From positions 372,001-436,000 of the forward strand of contig NZ_CP089096.1 of NCBI RefSeq assembly GCF_021172165.1: a DNA stretch of 64,000 nt, written 5' to 3'. This DNA comes from Flavobacterium channae (lineage in GTDB: Bacteria > Bacteroidota > Bacteroidia > Flavobacteriales > Flavobacteriaceae). Below the pieces are notes generated by a model that saw nothing but the letters and a program-made list of their open reading frames with translations, made no database searches and was not told where the DNA came from. Shown piece after piece: positions 1-8,128 of this stretch; position 1 is the stretch's first letter, and every line of letters starts with the position of its first letter. Made by a program: the position numbers and the translations under genes.

Positions 1-401
1 AATTAACATGGCATACTGATATGTCTGCTGCTACAGATATTTCAATAAAAGAGAAAAAACCGTTATTCTTATTCTTTACAGGTTCTGATTGGTGTGGATG
101 GTGTATCCGTTTACAAAAAGAAGTATTCAAAACACCTGAATTTGTTAAATGGGCAAAGGATAATGTAGTGTTAGTTGAATTGGATTTTCCTAGAAAAAAC
201 AACCAAACGGATGCTGTGAAGTCTCAAAATGCTCAATTACAACAACAATTACAAGTAAGAGGTTATCCTACTGTTTGGTTTGTTAGTGCAACTAAAACGG
301 CTGAAGCTAAAGTAAATTTAACTGCTTTAGGAAGTACAGGATATGTAGCAGGTGGTCCAAAAGTGTGGATTGATGGCGCAAATCAAATTATTAAGAAGTA
401 A
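1..401 (+). CDS. Thioredoxin-fold protein, 5' end outside window
   Basis: Thioredoxin-like redox protein, truncated by the left edge. The frame stays open upstream of the ATG at 21 (codons from position 3 read LTWHTD), so the true start is outside the window. Counting from that ATG, a hydrophobic strand (LFLFFTGSDW) leads into the active site CGWC (C25, C28), and a cis-proline stands at P83 in RGYPTVWF; together these mark the thioredoxin fold with a redox-competent CxxC. Relatives in Bacteroidota are usually exported, but any signal peptide would lie outside. It converges on comEC with a 4-base gap, and its terminator lies inside the comEC coding region. The exact substrate cannot be told. 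Confidence 0.85.
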   Translation, partial: LTWHTDMSAATDISIKEKKPLFLFFTGSDWCGWCIRLQKEVFKTPEFVKWAKDNVVLVELDFPRKNNQTDAVKSQNAQLQQQLQVRGYPTVWFVSATKTAEAKVNLTALGSTGYVAGGPKVWIDGANQIIKK

Positions 402-405
402 TATC

Positions 406-2418
406 TTATTTCAATTTATAGAATCCCTTTTCGGCAATAGCATGAAAAGGGATTTTTTCTTTTCTGCAAGTGGCTTCCCAAAGTTTGCAATTGTTTTTAT
501 AGTTACTCTTATCGGCAATAATTTCTTTTGGTTGCATTTCTTCTATCAATCGTGCTAAATTGATTTTTGGATTTTGAGTCAGAATAATTATTTCAGGTCG
601 AATTGAAGTTTTGTAAATCCCTAAACTATCGATAACCAATATTTTATGATTTTTATATGAAATGGCATTTTGAATTGGAAAGATTCGTAAGGAATCTGAA
701 AATGTGCCTCTTTTATAATGATTCAATGTTGTGCTATGATTTTCAGGTTCGTTACTAAAAGCAATAATGTTATTCTTTTTTTTAATGCCAATTAAAGTAA
801 CTTTTTCATTAAAAACGACCAATTCGCTATCGTTATTTTCCTTCCACTTAATTGAAATATAACTGAATTGTAAAACGAGAATAGAAATTAAAACACACTT
901 AATATTTTGATTTTTTTGATGATATAACCAATAAATAAAAGTAATAATCACCAAATACATTGAAATGGTCAACCAAGCCGAAAATGAAATATTTGTAATT
1001 ATACCGCTTTTAAATTGTGCAATCCAATGAATATAATCGTTCATGAATAGAATAATGTATTTTAGTATTTTGCCTATGAAAACAGCTAGAGTTGGGAAAG
1101 CATAATTTAAAGGAAGTATTATAATTCCAACTATCAAAACCAAACTTGAAAGCGGAATTATCACCAAATTGGCTAATAAAAATAACAATGGCAATTGATT
1201 GAAATAATACAAACTCAAAGGTAAAACACCAATTTGAGCTGCTAAAGAAACTAAAACAATATCGGTAAAATAAACTCCAATTTTATTTTCAGTGAAATAC
1301 AACTTTTTGTAGTAGGGCTGAAATAAAACAATCGATAAAACAGCGGCATAACTCAACTGAAATCCTATGTCGAAAATAGAATTGGGTTTAATCAATAAAA
1401 TGAGTAAAGCAGAAACTGCCAAAGCGTTATATATCGCTTTTGGTTGATTAAAATAATTTCCAATACTAATAAAACTAAACAAAGTTACCGCTCTAGTTAC
1501 CGATGCAGGTAAACCTGTTAGTAATGCAAACAACCATAAAATAGCCAAAACAAGTAGTAATTGAATTTCTGCTCCAAATCGTATTCTTTTTAAAGGTTTT
1601 AATAAGAATATGATGAAGAAATATATGATGGAAATATGCAATCCTGAAATCGCTAAAATATGAATTACACCAGCGTTTGAATAATCAGCTATGGTGTCTT
1701 TATCCAATTCCAATCGTTGTCCTAAAATTAAAGCGTCAATGATTGCTTTTGTTTTGGGTTCAAAATGATGTATGCTGAAACTTTCGCTTAAATTATTCCG
1801 TAAATTTTCAATGTAAAAATCCATGTTTTTTCGTGTTTGAATAACTCTAATTTGATTTTCATTTGCATAGATTTGATGTGTTACATTTTGCTTTTCTAAA
1901 TATTTTGAATAATCAAATTGATATGGATTAAAAGCTTTTGGAATTGGATATACAGAAGCATTTAGCCAAATTTCATCTCCAGCGTGTAATTTATTTTCAT
2001 TTGTTTTTGGATTATAAAGTAATATTTTACCAGTGGCTATTGAATCATTAAAATGCGTTAGCTCTATAAAATATTTATTGTATTTTTCATTTGGTTTTAG
2101 TGTTGTGGTAATAAAACCTCTAATTGAATTTCTTTCGTTAATTTCTTTTTTTGAGTAATGAGTCGAATAATTTGAATCGGAATGTACATAAAAACAAATC
2201 ATTCCTATTGCAAAAGCCATCAAATAGGAAGTAATACCAAAAGCAGCGTTTTGTGTAAGTTTCTTTTTGCTTTTCCAAAACAAATAACAGAAAAGAATAC
2301 TGCTGCTAGTTAGAAATGCGATCAAACTTTTCAACGACCAATGCAAATAGTATTCTGCAATAATTCCTATTGCAAAACTGATGGTAATGGTAAGTAAAGG
2401 AAACTTAAATACTTTCAA
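406..2418 (-). CDS. comEC: ComEC/Rec2-family DNA uptake channel protein
   Basis: Inner-membrane channel for single-stranded DNA during natural transformation. About three N-terminal membrane segments (residues 1-80) are followed by a soluble DUF4131/OB-fold-like part (about 90-195) and the multi-spanning Competence domain, which carries the hallmark HILAISGLHISI (252-263). The C-terminal third corresponds to the metallo-beta-lactamase-like domain, but no HxHxDH motif is visible, so it looks non-catalytic; shortened tails are common in Bacteroidota. The start is TTG at 2418: an in-frame TGA lies directly upstream and no earlier start is possible. It is transcribed alone from an exact TAnnTTTG promoter at 2473-2480. 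Its 3' end overlaps the antisense terminator of the neighbouring gene. No other competence genes are in the window. Confidence 0.9.
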   Translation of the reverse strand: MKVFKFPLLTITISFAIGIIAEYYLHWSLKSLIAFLTSSSILFCYLFWKSKKKLTQNAAFGITSYLMAFAIGMICFYVHSDSNYSTHYSKKEINERNSIRGFITTTLKPNEKYNKYFIELTHFNDSIATGKILLYNPKTNENKLHAGDEIWLNASVYPIPKAFNPYQFDYSKYLEKQNVTHQIYANENQIRVIQTRKNMDFYIENLRNNLSESFSIHHFEPKTKAIIDALILGQRLELDKDTIADYSNAGVIHILAISGLHISIIYFFIIFLLKPLKRIRFGAEIQLLLVLAILWLFALLTGLPASVTRAVTLFSFISIGNYFNQPKAIYNALAVSALLILLIKPNSIFDIGFQLSYAAVLSIVLFQPYYKKLYFTENKIGVYFTDIVLVSLAAQIGVLPLSLYYFNQLPLLFLLANLVIIPLSSLVLIVGIIILPLNYAFPTLAVFIGKILKYIILFMNDYIHWIAQFKSGIITNISFSAWLTISMYLVIITFIYWLYHQKNQNIKCVLISILVLQFSYISIKWKENNDSELVVFNEKVTLIGIKKKNNIIAFSNEPENHSTTLNHYKRGTFSDSLRIFPIQNAISYKNHKILVIDSLGIYKTSIRPEIIILTQNPKINLARLIEEMQPKEIIADKSNYKNNCKLWEATCRKEKIPFHAIAEKGFYKLK
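422..458 (+). terminator. Intrinsic terminator for the thioredoxin gene, inside the 3' end of comEC
   Basis: Perfect 11-bp stem AATCCCTTTTC (422-432) / GAAAAGGGATT (444-454) with an 11-base loop, followed on the + strand by a T run. It sits wholly in the antisense strand of the last comEC codons. Seen directly; the terminator role is inferred. Confidence 0.75.
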
Positions 2419-2472
2419 TCACATTGTTTTTGAAGTAGTGTTTCAGTTTAAGTAGTTGGGACTTCTTAGTCT

Positions 2473-2480
2473 CAAAAATA
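2473..2480 (-). promoter_or_regulatory. -7 promoter element of comEC
   Basis: The minus strand reads TATTTTTG, an exact match to the Bacteroidota TAnnTTTG -7 element, about 55 bases before the TTG start of comEC and directly after the lpxB terminator. Confidence 0.5.
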
Positions 2481-2483
2481 GGA

Positions 2484-2506
2484 AAAATACAATATGCTTG
2501 TATTTT
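2484..2506 (-). terminator. Terminator of surE-lpxB
   Basis: Nine-bp stem AAAATACAA / TTGTATTTT with a 5-base loop, followed on the minus strand by a T-rich run, 18 bases after the lpxB stop. Confidence 0.55.
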
Positions 2507-2524
2507 AAAGCGTAAGAATATTTG

Positions 2525-3640
2525 TTATTTTTTTAATGAATTTACAATCAATTCTGCTGTTTTTTTACTAGCACCTTCGCCACCTAGTTTCTCTTTCAAA
2601 TCAGCATAATTTTGCAATAAAACAGAACGGCTTTCAGAATTCAAGATTTTGTTGAGTTCAAATTTCAAATTCTTCGTATTTAATTCGTCTTGAATCAACT
2701 CTTTTACCACTTCTTTGTCCATTATTAAATTTACCAATGAAATGTATTTTAACGTAATGATTCGTTTGGCAATTTGGTAAGAAACCCAACTTCCTTTATA
2801 ACAAACTACTTCTGGAATATTAAACAATGCCGTTTCTAAAGTTGCAGTTCCAGAAGTTACTAAAGCTGCATGCGAATGACTAAGCAAATCATAGGTTTTG
2901 TTAGAAATGAATTTTACATTGTCATTCGTTAAAAAGGTTTTGTAAAACTCATATTCCTGACTTGGCGCTCCCGCAATTACAAACTGATATTCTGGAAAAT
3001 CATTCACAACAGAAAGCATAATCGATAACATTTTGGAAATTTCTTGCTTTCTACTTCCTGGTAATAATGCTATGATTGGTTTGTTTGATAAATTGTTTTC
3101 TTTTCTAAAAATTTCATCTGAGATTTCTGTTCTACTTGCAATTGCATCAATTAGGGGATGACCAACAAAGTGAACCGGAAAAGCATGTTTTTTCTCGTAA
3201 AAATCTTTCTCAAACGGAAGAATTACATACATATGATCAACATCACGTTTAATCGCTTTAATACGATTTTCTTTCCAAGCCCAAATTTGCGGAGAAATAT
3301 AATAATGAGTCGGAATATTACGCTCTTTTGCCCAAGTTGCAATTCGCATATTAAATCCTGGATAATCAATGAAAATTATAGCATCAGGTTGAAATGCTTC
3401 AATGTCTTTTTTACAAATTTTGATGTTGTTCAAAATGGTTTTTAAGTTCATAACCACTTCGATAAAACCCATAAAAGCCAAATCGCGATAGTGCTTTACT
3501 AAAGTTCCGCCTACATTTTGCATCAAATCGCCACCCCAAAAACGAATTTCGGCAGTTGGATCTTTTTCATACAAAGCTTTCATTAAGTTAGCACCGTGTA
3601 AATCGCCAGAGGCTTCTCCTGCTATGATATAGTATTTCAT
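2525..3640 (-). CDS. lpxB: Lipid-A-disaccharide synthase
   Basis: GT19 glycosyltransferase that joins UDP-2,3-diacylglucosamine to lipid X to form lipid A disaccharide at the inner face of the inner membrane. The N-terminal signature GEASGDLHG (residues 8-16) and the later LLPGSRKQEI motif are clear. The length of 371 residues is near the family norm. The frame extends eight codons upstream to 3664, into surE, but the conserved protein begins at MKYYIIAGEASGD, so 3640 is the better start. It follows surE by 11 bases and is surely co-transcribed; the surE-lpxB pairing is common in Bacteroidota. A terminator follows it. Confidence 0.96.
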   Translation of the reverse strand: MKYYIIAGEASGDLHGANLMKALYEKDPTAEIRFWGGDLMQNVGGTLVKHYRDLAFMGFIEVVMNLKTILNNIKICKKDIEAFQPDAIIFIDYPGFNMRIATWAKERNIPTHYYISPQIWAWKENRIKAIKRDVDHMYVILPFEKDFYEKKHAFPVHFVGHPLIDAIASRTEISDEIFRKENNLSNKPIIALLPGSRKQEISKMLSIMLSVVNDFPEYQFVIAGAPSQEYEFYKTFLTNDNVKFISNKTYDLLSHSHAALVTSGTATLETALFNIPEVVCYKGSWVSYQIAKRIITLKYISLVNLIMDKEVVKELIQDELNTKNLKFELNKILNSESRSVLLQNYADLKEKLGGEGASKKTAELIVNSLKK

Positions 3641-3651
3641 TTGTTTTTTCT

Positions 3652-4419
3652 TTATAATTCCCAAGAATTTAATTGTTGGATTGCGTGATGAGCTGTTAAA
3701 TCAAATTGTACCGGAACAATCGAAATATATCCGTTAGCTAATGCCCATTCATCGGTATCGGTCCCTTTGTCTAAATTAACAAATTTACCTGTTAACCAAT
3801 AGTATTCTTTTCCTTGCGGATTGGTTCTTTTGTCAAATTCTTCTTGCCACATTGCTTTCGCTTGACGACAAATTTTAGTTCCTTTTATCTCGTTTTGTGG
3901 CAGTTTTGGGAAATTCACGTTTAAAATAACACCTTCAGGAAGACCATTTTTTAAAACTTCAGTTGCAATTTGTTTTACATGAGTTTTAATTGGTTCAAAA
4001 TCGGCATCCCAGCTATAGTCTAACAACGAAAAACCAATTGCCGGAATTCCTTCAATACCAGCTTCAACAGCAGCACTCATTGTACCCGAATAGATGACAT
4101 TGATAGAAGAATTAGAACCATGATTAATGCCCGAAACACATAAATCGGGTTTGCGTTTTAGAATTTCATTCACGGCAATTTTAACACAATCAACCGGTGT
4201 ACCACTACAACTATACTCGTTTTCTAACTCTTTATCGATATGTACTTTTTCAAGTTTCAATGTGTTGTTGATTGTGATTGCATGTCCCATAGCGCTTTGC
4301 GGACTATCAGGAGCCACTACAACAACATCACCCAGTTCTTTCATAACTTCTATAAGTGCTCTAATTCCAGGCGCAACAATACTATCATCATTTGTTACCA
4401 GTATCAGTGGTCGTGTCAT
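3652..4419 (-). CDS. surE: 5'/3'-nucleotidase SurE
   Basis: Metal-dependent phosphatase that removes phosphate from nucleoside monophosphates, usually in stationary phase. The metal-binding NDD (residues 10-12), the SAMGHAIT segment and SGINHGSNS with its metal-ligand Asn are all present. The canonical NDDG is NDDS here, a small change next to the metal site. Length 255 is typical. It is the first gene of a two-gene operon with lpxB and is divergent from the tail-specific protease gene. An imperfect -7 element (TAATTTAG, minus strand) lies about 20 bases upstream. Confidence 0.95.
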   Translation of the reverse strand: MTRPLILVTNDDSIVAPGIRALIEVMKELGDVVVVAPDSPQSAMGHAITINNTLKLEKVHIDKELENEYSCSGTPVDCVKIAVNEILKRKPDLCVSGINHGSNSSINVIYSGTMSAAVEAGIEGIPAIGFSLLDYSWDADFEPIKTHVKQIATEVLKNGLPEGVILNVNFPKLPQNEIKGTKICRQAKAMWQEEFDKRTNPQGKEYYWLTGKFVNLDKGTDTDEWALANGYISIVPVQFDLTAHHAIQQLNSWEL

Positions 4420-4506
4420 TTTTTACATTTTTTGCTAAATTAATTAATTTCTGACGAAACCCTTTTTTTGTAGTGTAGTTTTTGTTGGTTTAACAAAAAA
4501 TTATAG

Positions 4507-4513
4507 TAATTTG
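4507..4513 (+). promoter_or_regulatory. Probable promoter of the tail-specific protease
   Basis: TAATTTG resembles the TAnnTTTG element with one base fewer. A TTG at 4485-4487 lies at suitable -33 distance. About 47 bases precede the ATG at 4561. Confidence 0.3.
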
Positions 4514-4560
4514 CACACTTATGGCATGATTTTTTGTGTAATTTAGTTGAAAATTTTTCA

Positions 4561-6714
4561 ATGAAACGAATAGTGGAATTTATGAAAAGAAATTATAAGA
4601 TTATATTGTTGGTAACTGCTTTATCAGCAATACTGTGGAGTTTTATTCCTAATCAGAAAAAAGAAGATCCAGAAAAAGATAAATTGCTTTTGGACTTATT
4701 AACTATGGTGCTTGAAAGAGCGCATTATAGTCCAGTTGCAATTGATGATGCTTTTTCAAAGAAAGTGTATAAAAAATATCTTGAAAATATCGATCCTACG
4801 AAGCGTTTTTTCATTCAATCAGATATTGATGATTTTAGTAAATACGAGTCATCAATTGATGATATGATTAGAGACAAGAATTTGATATTTTTTAATTTAA
4901 CAAATGATCGTTTGTTAAAAAGAATGAAGGAATCTAGAGATATTTACGCGGAAGTTTTGTCAAAGCCTTTCGATTTTAATATTAAAGAAAATATTAATGT
5001 TGACTATGAGAATCTTCCTTACAGTAAAAGCAAATCAGATTTAAAAGACAGATGGAGAAAACAATTAAAGTTGTCTGCGCTTTCTTCTATTACTGATAAA
5101 CAAAAATTAGAAGCAGATAAAAAGAAAGACGATCCAAAATACGTTGAAAAATCTTTTGCGACTATTGAAAAAGAAGTTCGTGAAAGCTCATTAAAATCAT
5201 TAAATGAATACTTTGATTTTATAGAGAAAGAATTAGAAAGAGACGATTGGTTTGCTATATATTTAAATTCAATTGTTGAGCGTTTTGATCCACATACGTT
5301 CTATTTTTCTCCAGATGATAAAGAAAAATTTGATGTTAGTATGAGTGGAACTTTCCAAGGAATTGGTGCTCGTTTACAAAAGAAAGAAACAGGTGTTGAA
5401 GTTTCTGAATTGATTTCTGGTGGTCCAGCTTGGAGAGGAAAAGAATTAGAAGCTGGAGACTTGATTTTGAAAGTTGGTCAAGGAAAAGAAGAACCACTTG
5501 ATATTGCAGGAATGCGTTTGGATGATGTTGTTAAGAAAATCAAAGGTCCAAAAGGAACAGAAGTTCGTTTGACAGTTAAAAAAGTTGACGGAACAATTAA
5601 GGTAATTACGATTATTAGAGACGAAGTTGAAACAGAAGAAACGTTCGCTAAGTCGAGTATTGTCAATAAAGATGGTAAAAAATACGGAATTATCTATTTA
5701 CCTAAATTCTATATCAGTTTTGAAAACAAAGAAAACCGCGATGCTTTTAAAGATGTTGCTGCTGAAATTGAAAAATTAAAAGCACAAAACATCGACGGAC
5801 TTATCATGGATTTACGTGATAATGGAGGAGGTTCTTTAGAAACTGTTGTTAAAATGGTTGGATTGTTTATTCCTGAAGGTCCAGTTGTACAAGTAAAAGC
5901 ACCTGGAAGAGATCCAGAAATTTTACCTGATCCAGATAAGAGAGTTCAATATGATGGGCCACTTGTAGTAATGATTAACAATTTTTCGGCTTCGGCTTCA
6001 GAAATTTTTGCTGCAGCAATCCAAGATTATAAGAGAGGAATTATTGTTGGTAGTAAGCATTCTTATGGAAAAGGAACCGTTCAAAATATGGTTGATTTAA
6101 ACAACTTTATTAGAGGAAATTCTTTTGGAGATTTAGGAGCATTAAAAACGACTATTCAAAAATTCTATAGAATTAATGGTGGTTCTACGCAACGTGAAGG
6201 TGTAAAAAGTGATATCGTTTTTCCAGATCGTTTTGCGTATTTAGATATGGGTGAGCGAGATGAAGAAAGCGCATTGCCATGGGATAAAATCGCTCCTGCT
6301 AAATACCAGTCTATAAACATCAATTATGATAATATTATAGCAAACAGTAAAAAGAGAATTGCTGCTAATCCTACATTTAAATTAATTGATGAAAATGCAA
6401 AATGGATTTTTGAGCGTAAAGATGAAAATGACTTTAGCTTAAACTTGAATGATTTTAATAAAGAGATTAGCGTTGCAGATGCTAAGATTAAAAAATTCAA
6501 AGCCATTTCTGAATACAATAATAAATATGTATTTAATTCTCTACCAGATGAAACTGCTTTGTTTGAAAAAGATACTTTATTAAAACAAAAAAGAGAGCGT
6601 TGGCACGAAGACATGCAAAAAGACATTTACATTGCAGAAACTTTAAATGTAATTGATGACTTAAAAGCCTTAACTAAAGGAAAAAGTCTAACACAAAAAT
6701 TAAGCATGAATTAA
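4561..6714 (+). CDS. prc: Carboxy-terminal (tail-specific) processing protease, S41 family
   Basis: Periplasmic serine protease that degrades or trims proteins from their C-terminus. An N-terminal membrane anchor (about residues 10-28) precedes a helical region, a PDZ domain (GTFQGIGARLQ onward, about 260-350) and the S41 catalytic domain. The nucleophile lies in FSASASEIF (about residue 480) and the general-base lysine in SYGKGTVQ (about 505). The C-terminal DUF3340-type region follows. The 717-residue length matches Prc/Tsp rather than the shorter CtpA type. An in-frame TTG at 4534 exists, but the ATG at 4561 (or a second at 4582) is more natural. It ends at a bidirectional terminator shared with the convergent coiled-coil gene. 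Confidence 0.95.
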   Translation: MKRIVEFMKRNYKIILLVTALSAILWSFIPNQKKEDPEKDKLLLDLLTMVLERAHYSPVAIDDAFSKKVYKKYLENIDPTKRFFIQSDIDDFSKYESSIDDMIRDKNLIFFNLTNDRLLKRMKESRDIYAEVLSKPFDFNIKENINVDYENLPYSKSKSDLKDRWRKQLKLSALSSITDKQKLEADKKKDDPKYVEKSFATIEKEVRESSLKSLNEYFDFIEKELERDDWFAIYLNSIVERFDPHTFYFSPDDKEKFDVSMSGTFQGIGARLQKKETGVEVSELISGGPAWRGKELEAGDLILKVGQGKEEPLDIAGMRLDDVVKKIKGPKGTEVRLTVKKVDGTIKVITIIRDEVETEETFAKSSIVNKDGKKYGIIYLPKFYISFENKENRDAFKDVAAEIEKLKAQNIDGLIMDLRDNGGGSLETVVKMVGLFIPEGPVVQVKAPGRDPEILPDPDKRVQYDGPLVVMINNFSASASEIFAAAIQDYKRGIIVGSKHSYGKGTVQNMVDLNNFIRGNSFGDLGALKTTIQKFYRINGGSTQREGVKSDIVFPDRFAYLDMGERDEESALPWDKIAPAKYQSININYDNIIANSKKRIAANPTFKLIDENAKWIFERKDENDFSLNLNDFNKEISVADAKIKKFKAISEYNNKYVFNSLPDETALFEKDTLLKQKRERWHEDMQKDIYIAETLNVIDDLKALTKGKSLTQKLSMN

Positions 6715-6732
6715 ATTATAGCTTGCATAAAA

Positions 6733-6760
6733 AAATCCCGATTCAAACGAATCGGGATTT
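6733..6760. terminator. Bidirectional terminator between prc and the coiled-coil gene
   Basis: Stem AAATCCCGATTC / GAATCGGGATTT with a 4-base AAAC loop, A-rich on the left and T-rich on the right, so it works for both convergent genes. Confidence 0.9.
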
Positions 6761-6763
6761 TTT

Positions 6764-7282
6764 TTAATCTAATTTTCTAAGTTTATTCTCAGCTTTTTCT
6801 AAATCTATTTGTAATTGTAAAGCCTTGTTTTCTTTTTTAAGAATCTTTTCTCTCCATTTTAATTCTTCTTCCGCTGTAAGTTTTCCTTTTCTTTTAAGCT
6901 TTTCTAATTTGTCTTTATCTTTTTCAAGATCTTTTTTATTATCAGCAATTTTGTCTTTTGCTTTATCTACATTTTTTTTAGCTCTTTCTCTTTCAGCAAT
7001 TGCTTTTTGAGCTTTCTTTAATTCTTTTTCTGCTTTTTTTCTTGCTTTTTCAGCTTCTTTTTGAGCTTTCTCTGCTTTGTCTATAGCCTTCTGACGTTCT
7101 TTTTCTGCTTTTTGATTCTCTTTTATCTGTTTCTCTTCAGCTTTTAATCTTTCTTTTTCTGCTTTTTGTTGTTCTAGTTTTAAAGTTTCTTGTTTTGCTT
7201 TTGCACTATCAATTACTGTTTCTTGCGAAAATGAACTTTGTAAGCTAAATAAACCTACAATAATTAAAAATTTTATTTTCAT
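6764..7282 (-). CDS. Exported Lys/Glu/Ala-rich coiled-coil protein of unknown function
   Basis: 172 residues. A signal peptide (about residues 1-19, ending SSFSQ) is followed by an almost uninterrupted charged helix made of K, E, A, Q and D (repeated KAEKERQKA-like units, about 30-150), predicted to be a long coiled coil. No cysteines or enzymatic motifs are visible. Similar low-complexity exported proteins are widespread in Flavobacteriia without assigned function; a structural or envelope-spacer role is conceivable. It is transcribed alone, has an exact -7 element in the palindrome at 7300-7317 and shares a terminator with prc. Composition bias makes homology searches unreliable. Confidence 0.8.
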   Translation of the reverse strand: MKIKFLIIVGLFSLQSSFSQETVIDSAKAKQETLKLEQQKAEKERLKAEEKQIKENQKAEKERQKAIDKAEKAQKEAEKARKKAEKELKKAQKAIAERERAKKNVDKAKDKIADNKKDLEKDKDKLEKLKRKGKLTAEEELKWREKILKKENKALQLQIDLEKAENKLRKLD

Positions 7283-7299
7283 GATATGGGTTTTAAAAA

Positions 7300-7317
7300 T
7301 TACCTTTACAAAGGTAA
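7300..7317. promoter_or_regulatory. Palindromic divergent promoter
   Basis: TTACCTTT-AC-AAAGGTAA is an inverted repeat with a 2-base centre. On the minus strand it contains TACCTTTG (7309-7316), an exact -7 element for the coiled-coil gene; on the plus strand it contains TACCTTTA, one mismatch, for the nuclease gene. Confidence 0.5.
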
Positions 7318-7335
7318 CAAAAACTGCGCCAATAG

Positions 7336-8127
7336 ATGAAAAGTTTATTATATATCATTCCTTTTGCTTTATTAAGTTCATGTAAAGAATTTGAAGTTAA
7401 TGATTCAAATCAGATGAAAAAAAAAGAAGTCGTTAATCAAGAAGAAGTCATTTCAAGTGATTTTGATTTTTTGCCAACATCAACTACAAAGGAAATTTAC
7501 AAACACAAAACGTATTCTTTTTCTTATTCAGAGGAATATGAACAAAGCGAATGGGTTGCTTATTACTTGGACAAAGATGATGTTACAAATGCAAATTATG
7601 ACAGGCCTTTTTTTGAGCAAGATCCTTTAGTTAAAACAAAGTCTGCTGATTGGAGAAATTATAAAAATTCGGGTTACGATAAAGGACATTTATGTCCGGC
7701 TGGAGATAGAAAAGAATCTTTTGAAGATTATTCAGAAACATTCTTTACCTCAAATATTAGTCCTCAAGAACATGAATTTAATTCAGGTATTTGGAACCGA
7801 TTAGAAGAAAAAACAAGATATTGGGCAACAAAAAATGATGGTTTATATGTTGTTACAGGAGGCGTTTTAAGTGATAATTTAAAAACTATTGGTAAAGAAA
7901 ATGTTGCAGTTCCTAACTACTTTTACAAAGTGTTGTTATCAAAAGATGGTTCTAAGATGATTGGGTTTTTAGTTCCACATAAAAATTCCGATAAAGCATT
8001 GTATGAATTTGTTGTTTCAGTTGATGAAATTGAAAAGATGACAGGGATTGATTTTTATCCAAGTCTAGACGATAGCTTCGAAACAAAATTAGAAAGTAAA
8101 TCAGATTACAAAGGCTGGAGTTTTTAA
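7336..8127 (+). CDS. DNA/RNA non-specific endonuclease, lipoprotein
   Basis: NUC1/Serratia-type nuclease that cuts DNA and RNA outside the cytoplasm. The N-terminus MKSLLYIIPFALLSSCKEF has a lipobox with Cys16, so it is probably a surface or periplasmic lipoprotein. The catalytic DRGH motif appears as DKGH (in YDKGHLCPAGDRK, about residues 115-127), and the Mg-binding Asn lies in EFNSGIWNRLEE about 35 residues later. Both are typical of the family; Lys for Arg at position two is a known variant. Length 263. It converges on rodA with one base between stop codons and no terminator seen between them. Likely role: nutrient scavenging or extracellular DNA turnover. Confidence 0.93.
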   Translation: MKSLLYIIPFALLSSCKEFEVNDSNQMKKKEVVNQEEVISSDFDFLPTSTTKEIYKHKTYSFSYSEEYEQSEWVAYYLDKDDVTNANYDRPFFEQDPLVKTKSADWRNYKNSGYDKGHLCPAGDRKESFEDYSETFFTSNISPQEHEFNSGIWNRLEEKTRYWATKNDGLYVVTGGVLSDNLKTIGKENVAVPNYFYKVLLSKDGSKMIGFLVPHKNSDKALYEFVVSVDEIEKMTGIDFYPSLDDSFETKLESKSDYKGWSF

Positions 8128-8128
8128 A

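Noticed and set aside
406..2418. Functional metallo-beta-lactamase nuclease domain at the ComEC C-terminus
   Set aside because: No HxHxDH-type metal motif is present in the last 150 residues.
3641..3664. Longer N-terminus for LpxB
   Set aside because: It would overlap surE and adds GIIKKKQ-type residues before the conserved start.
6825..7010. Plus-strand ORF opposite the coiled-coil gene
   Set aside because: Antisense shadow of the Lys/Glu-rich repeat: AAG/GAA codons reversed give long Phe/Leu/Ser frames.
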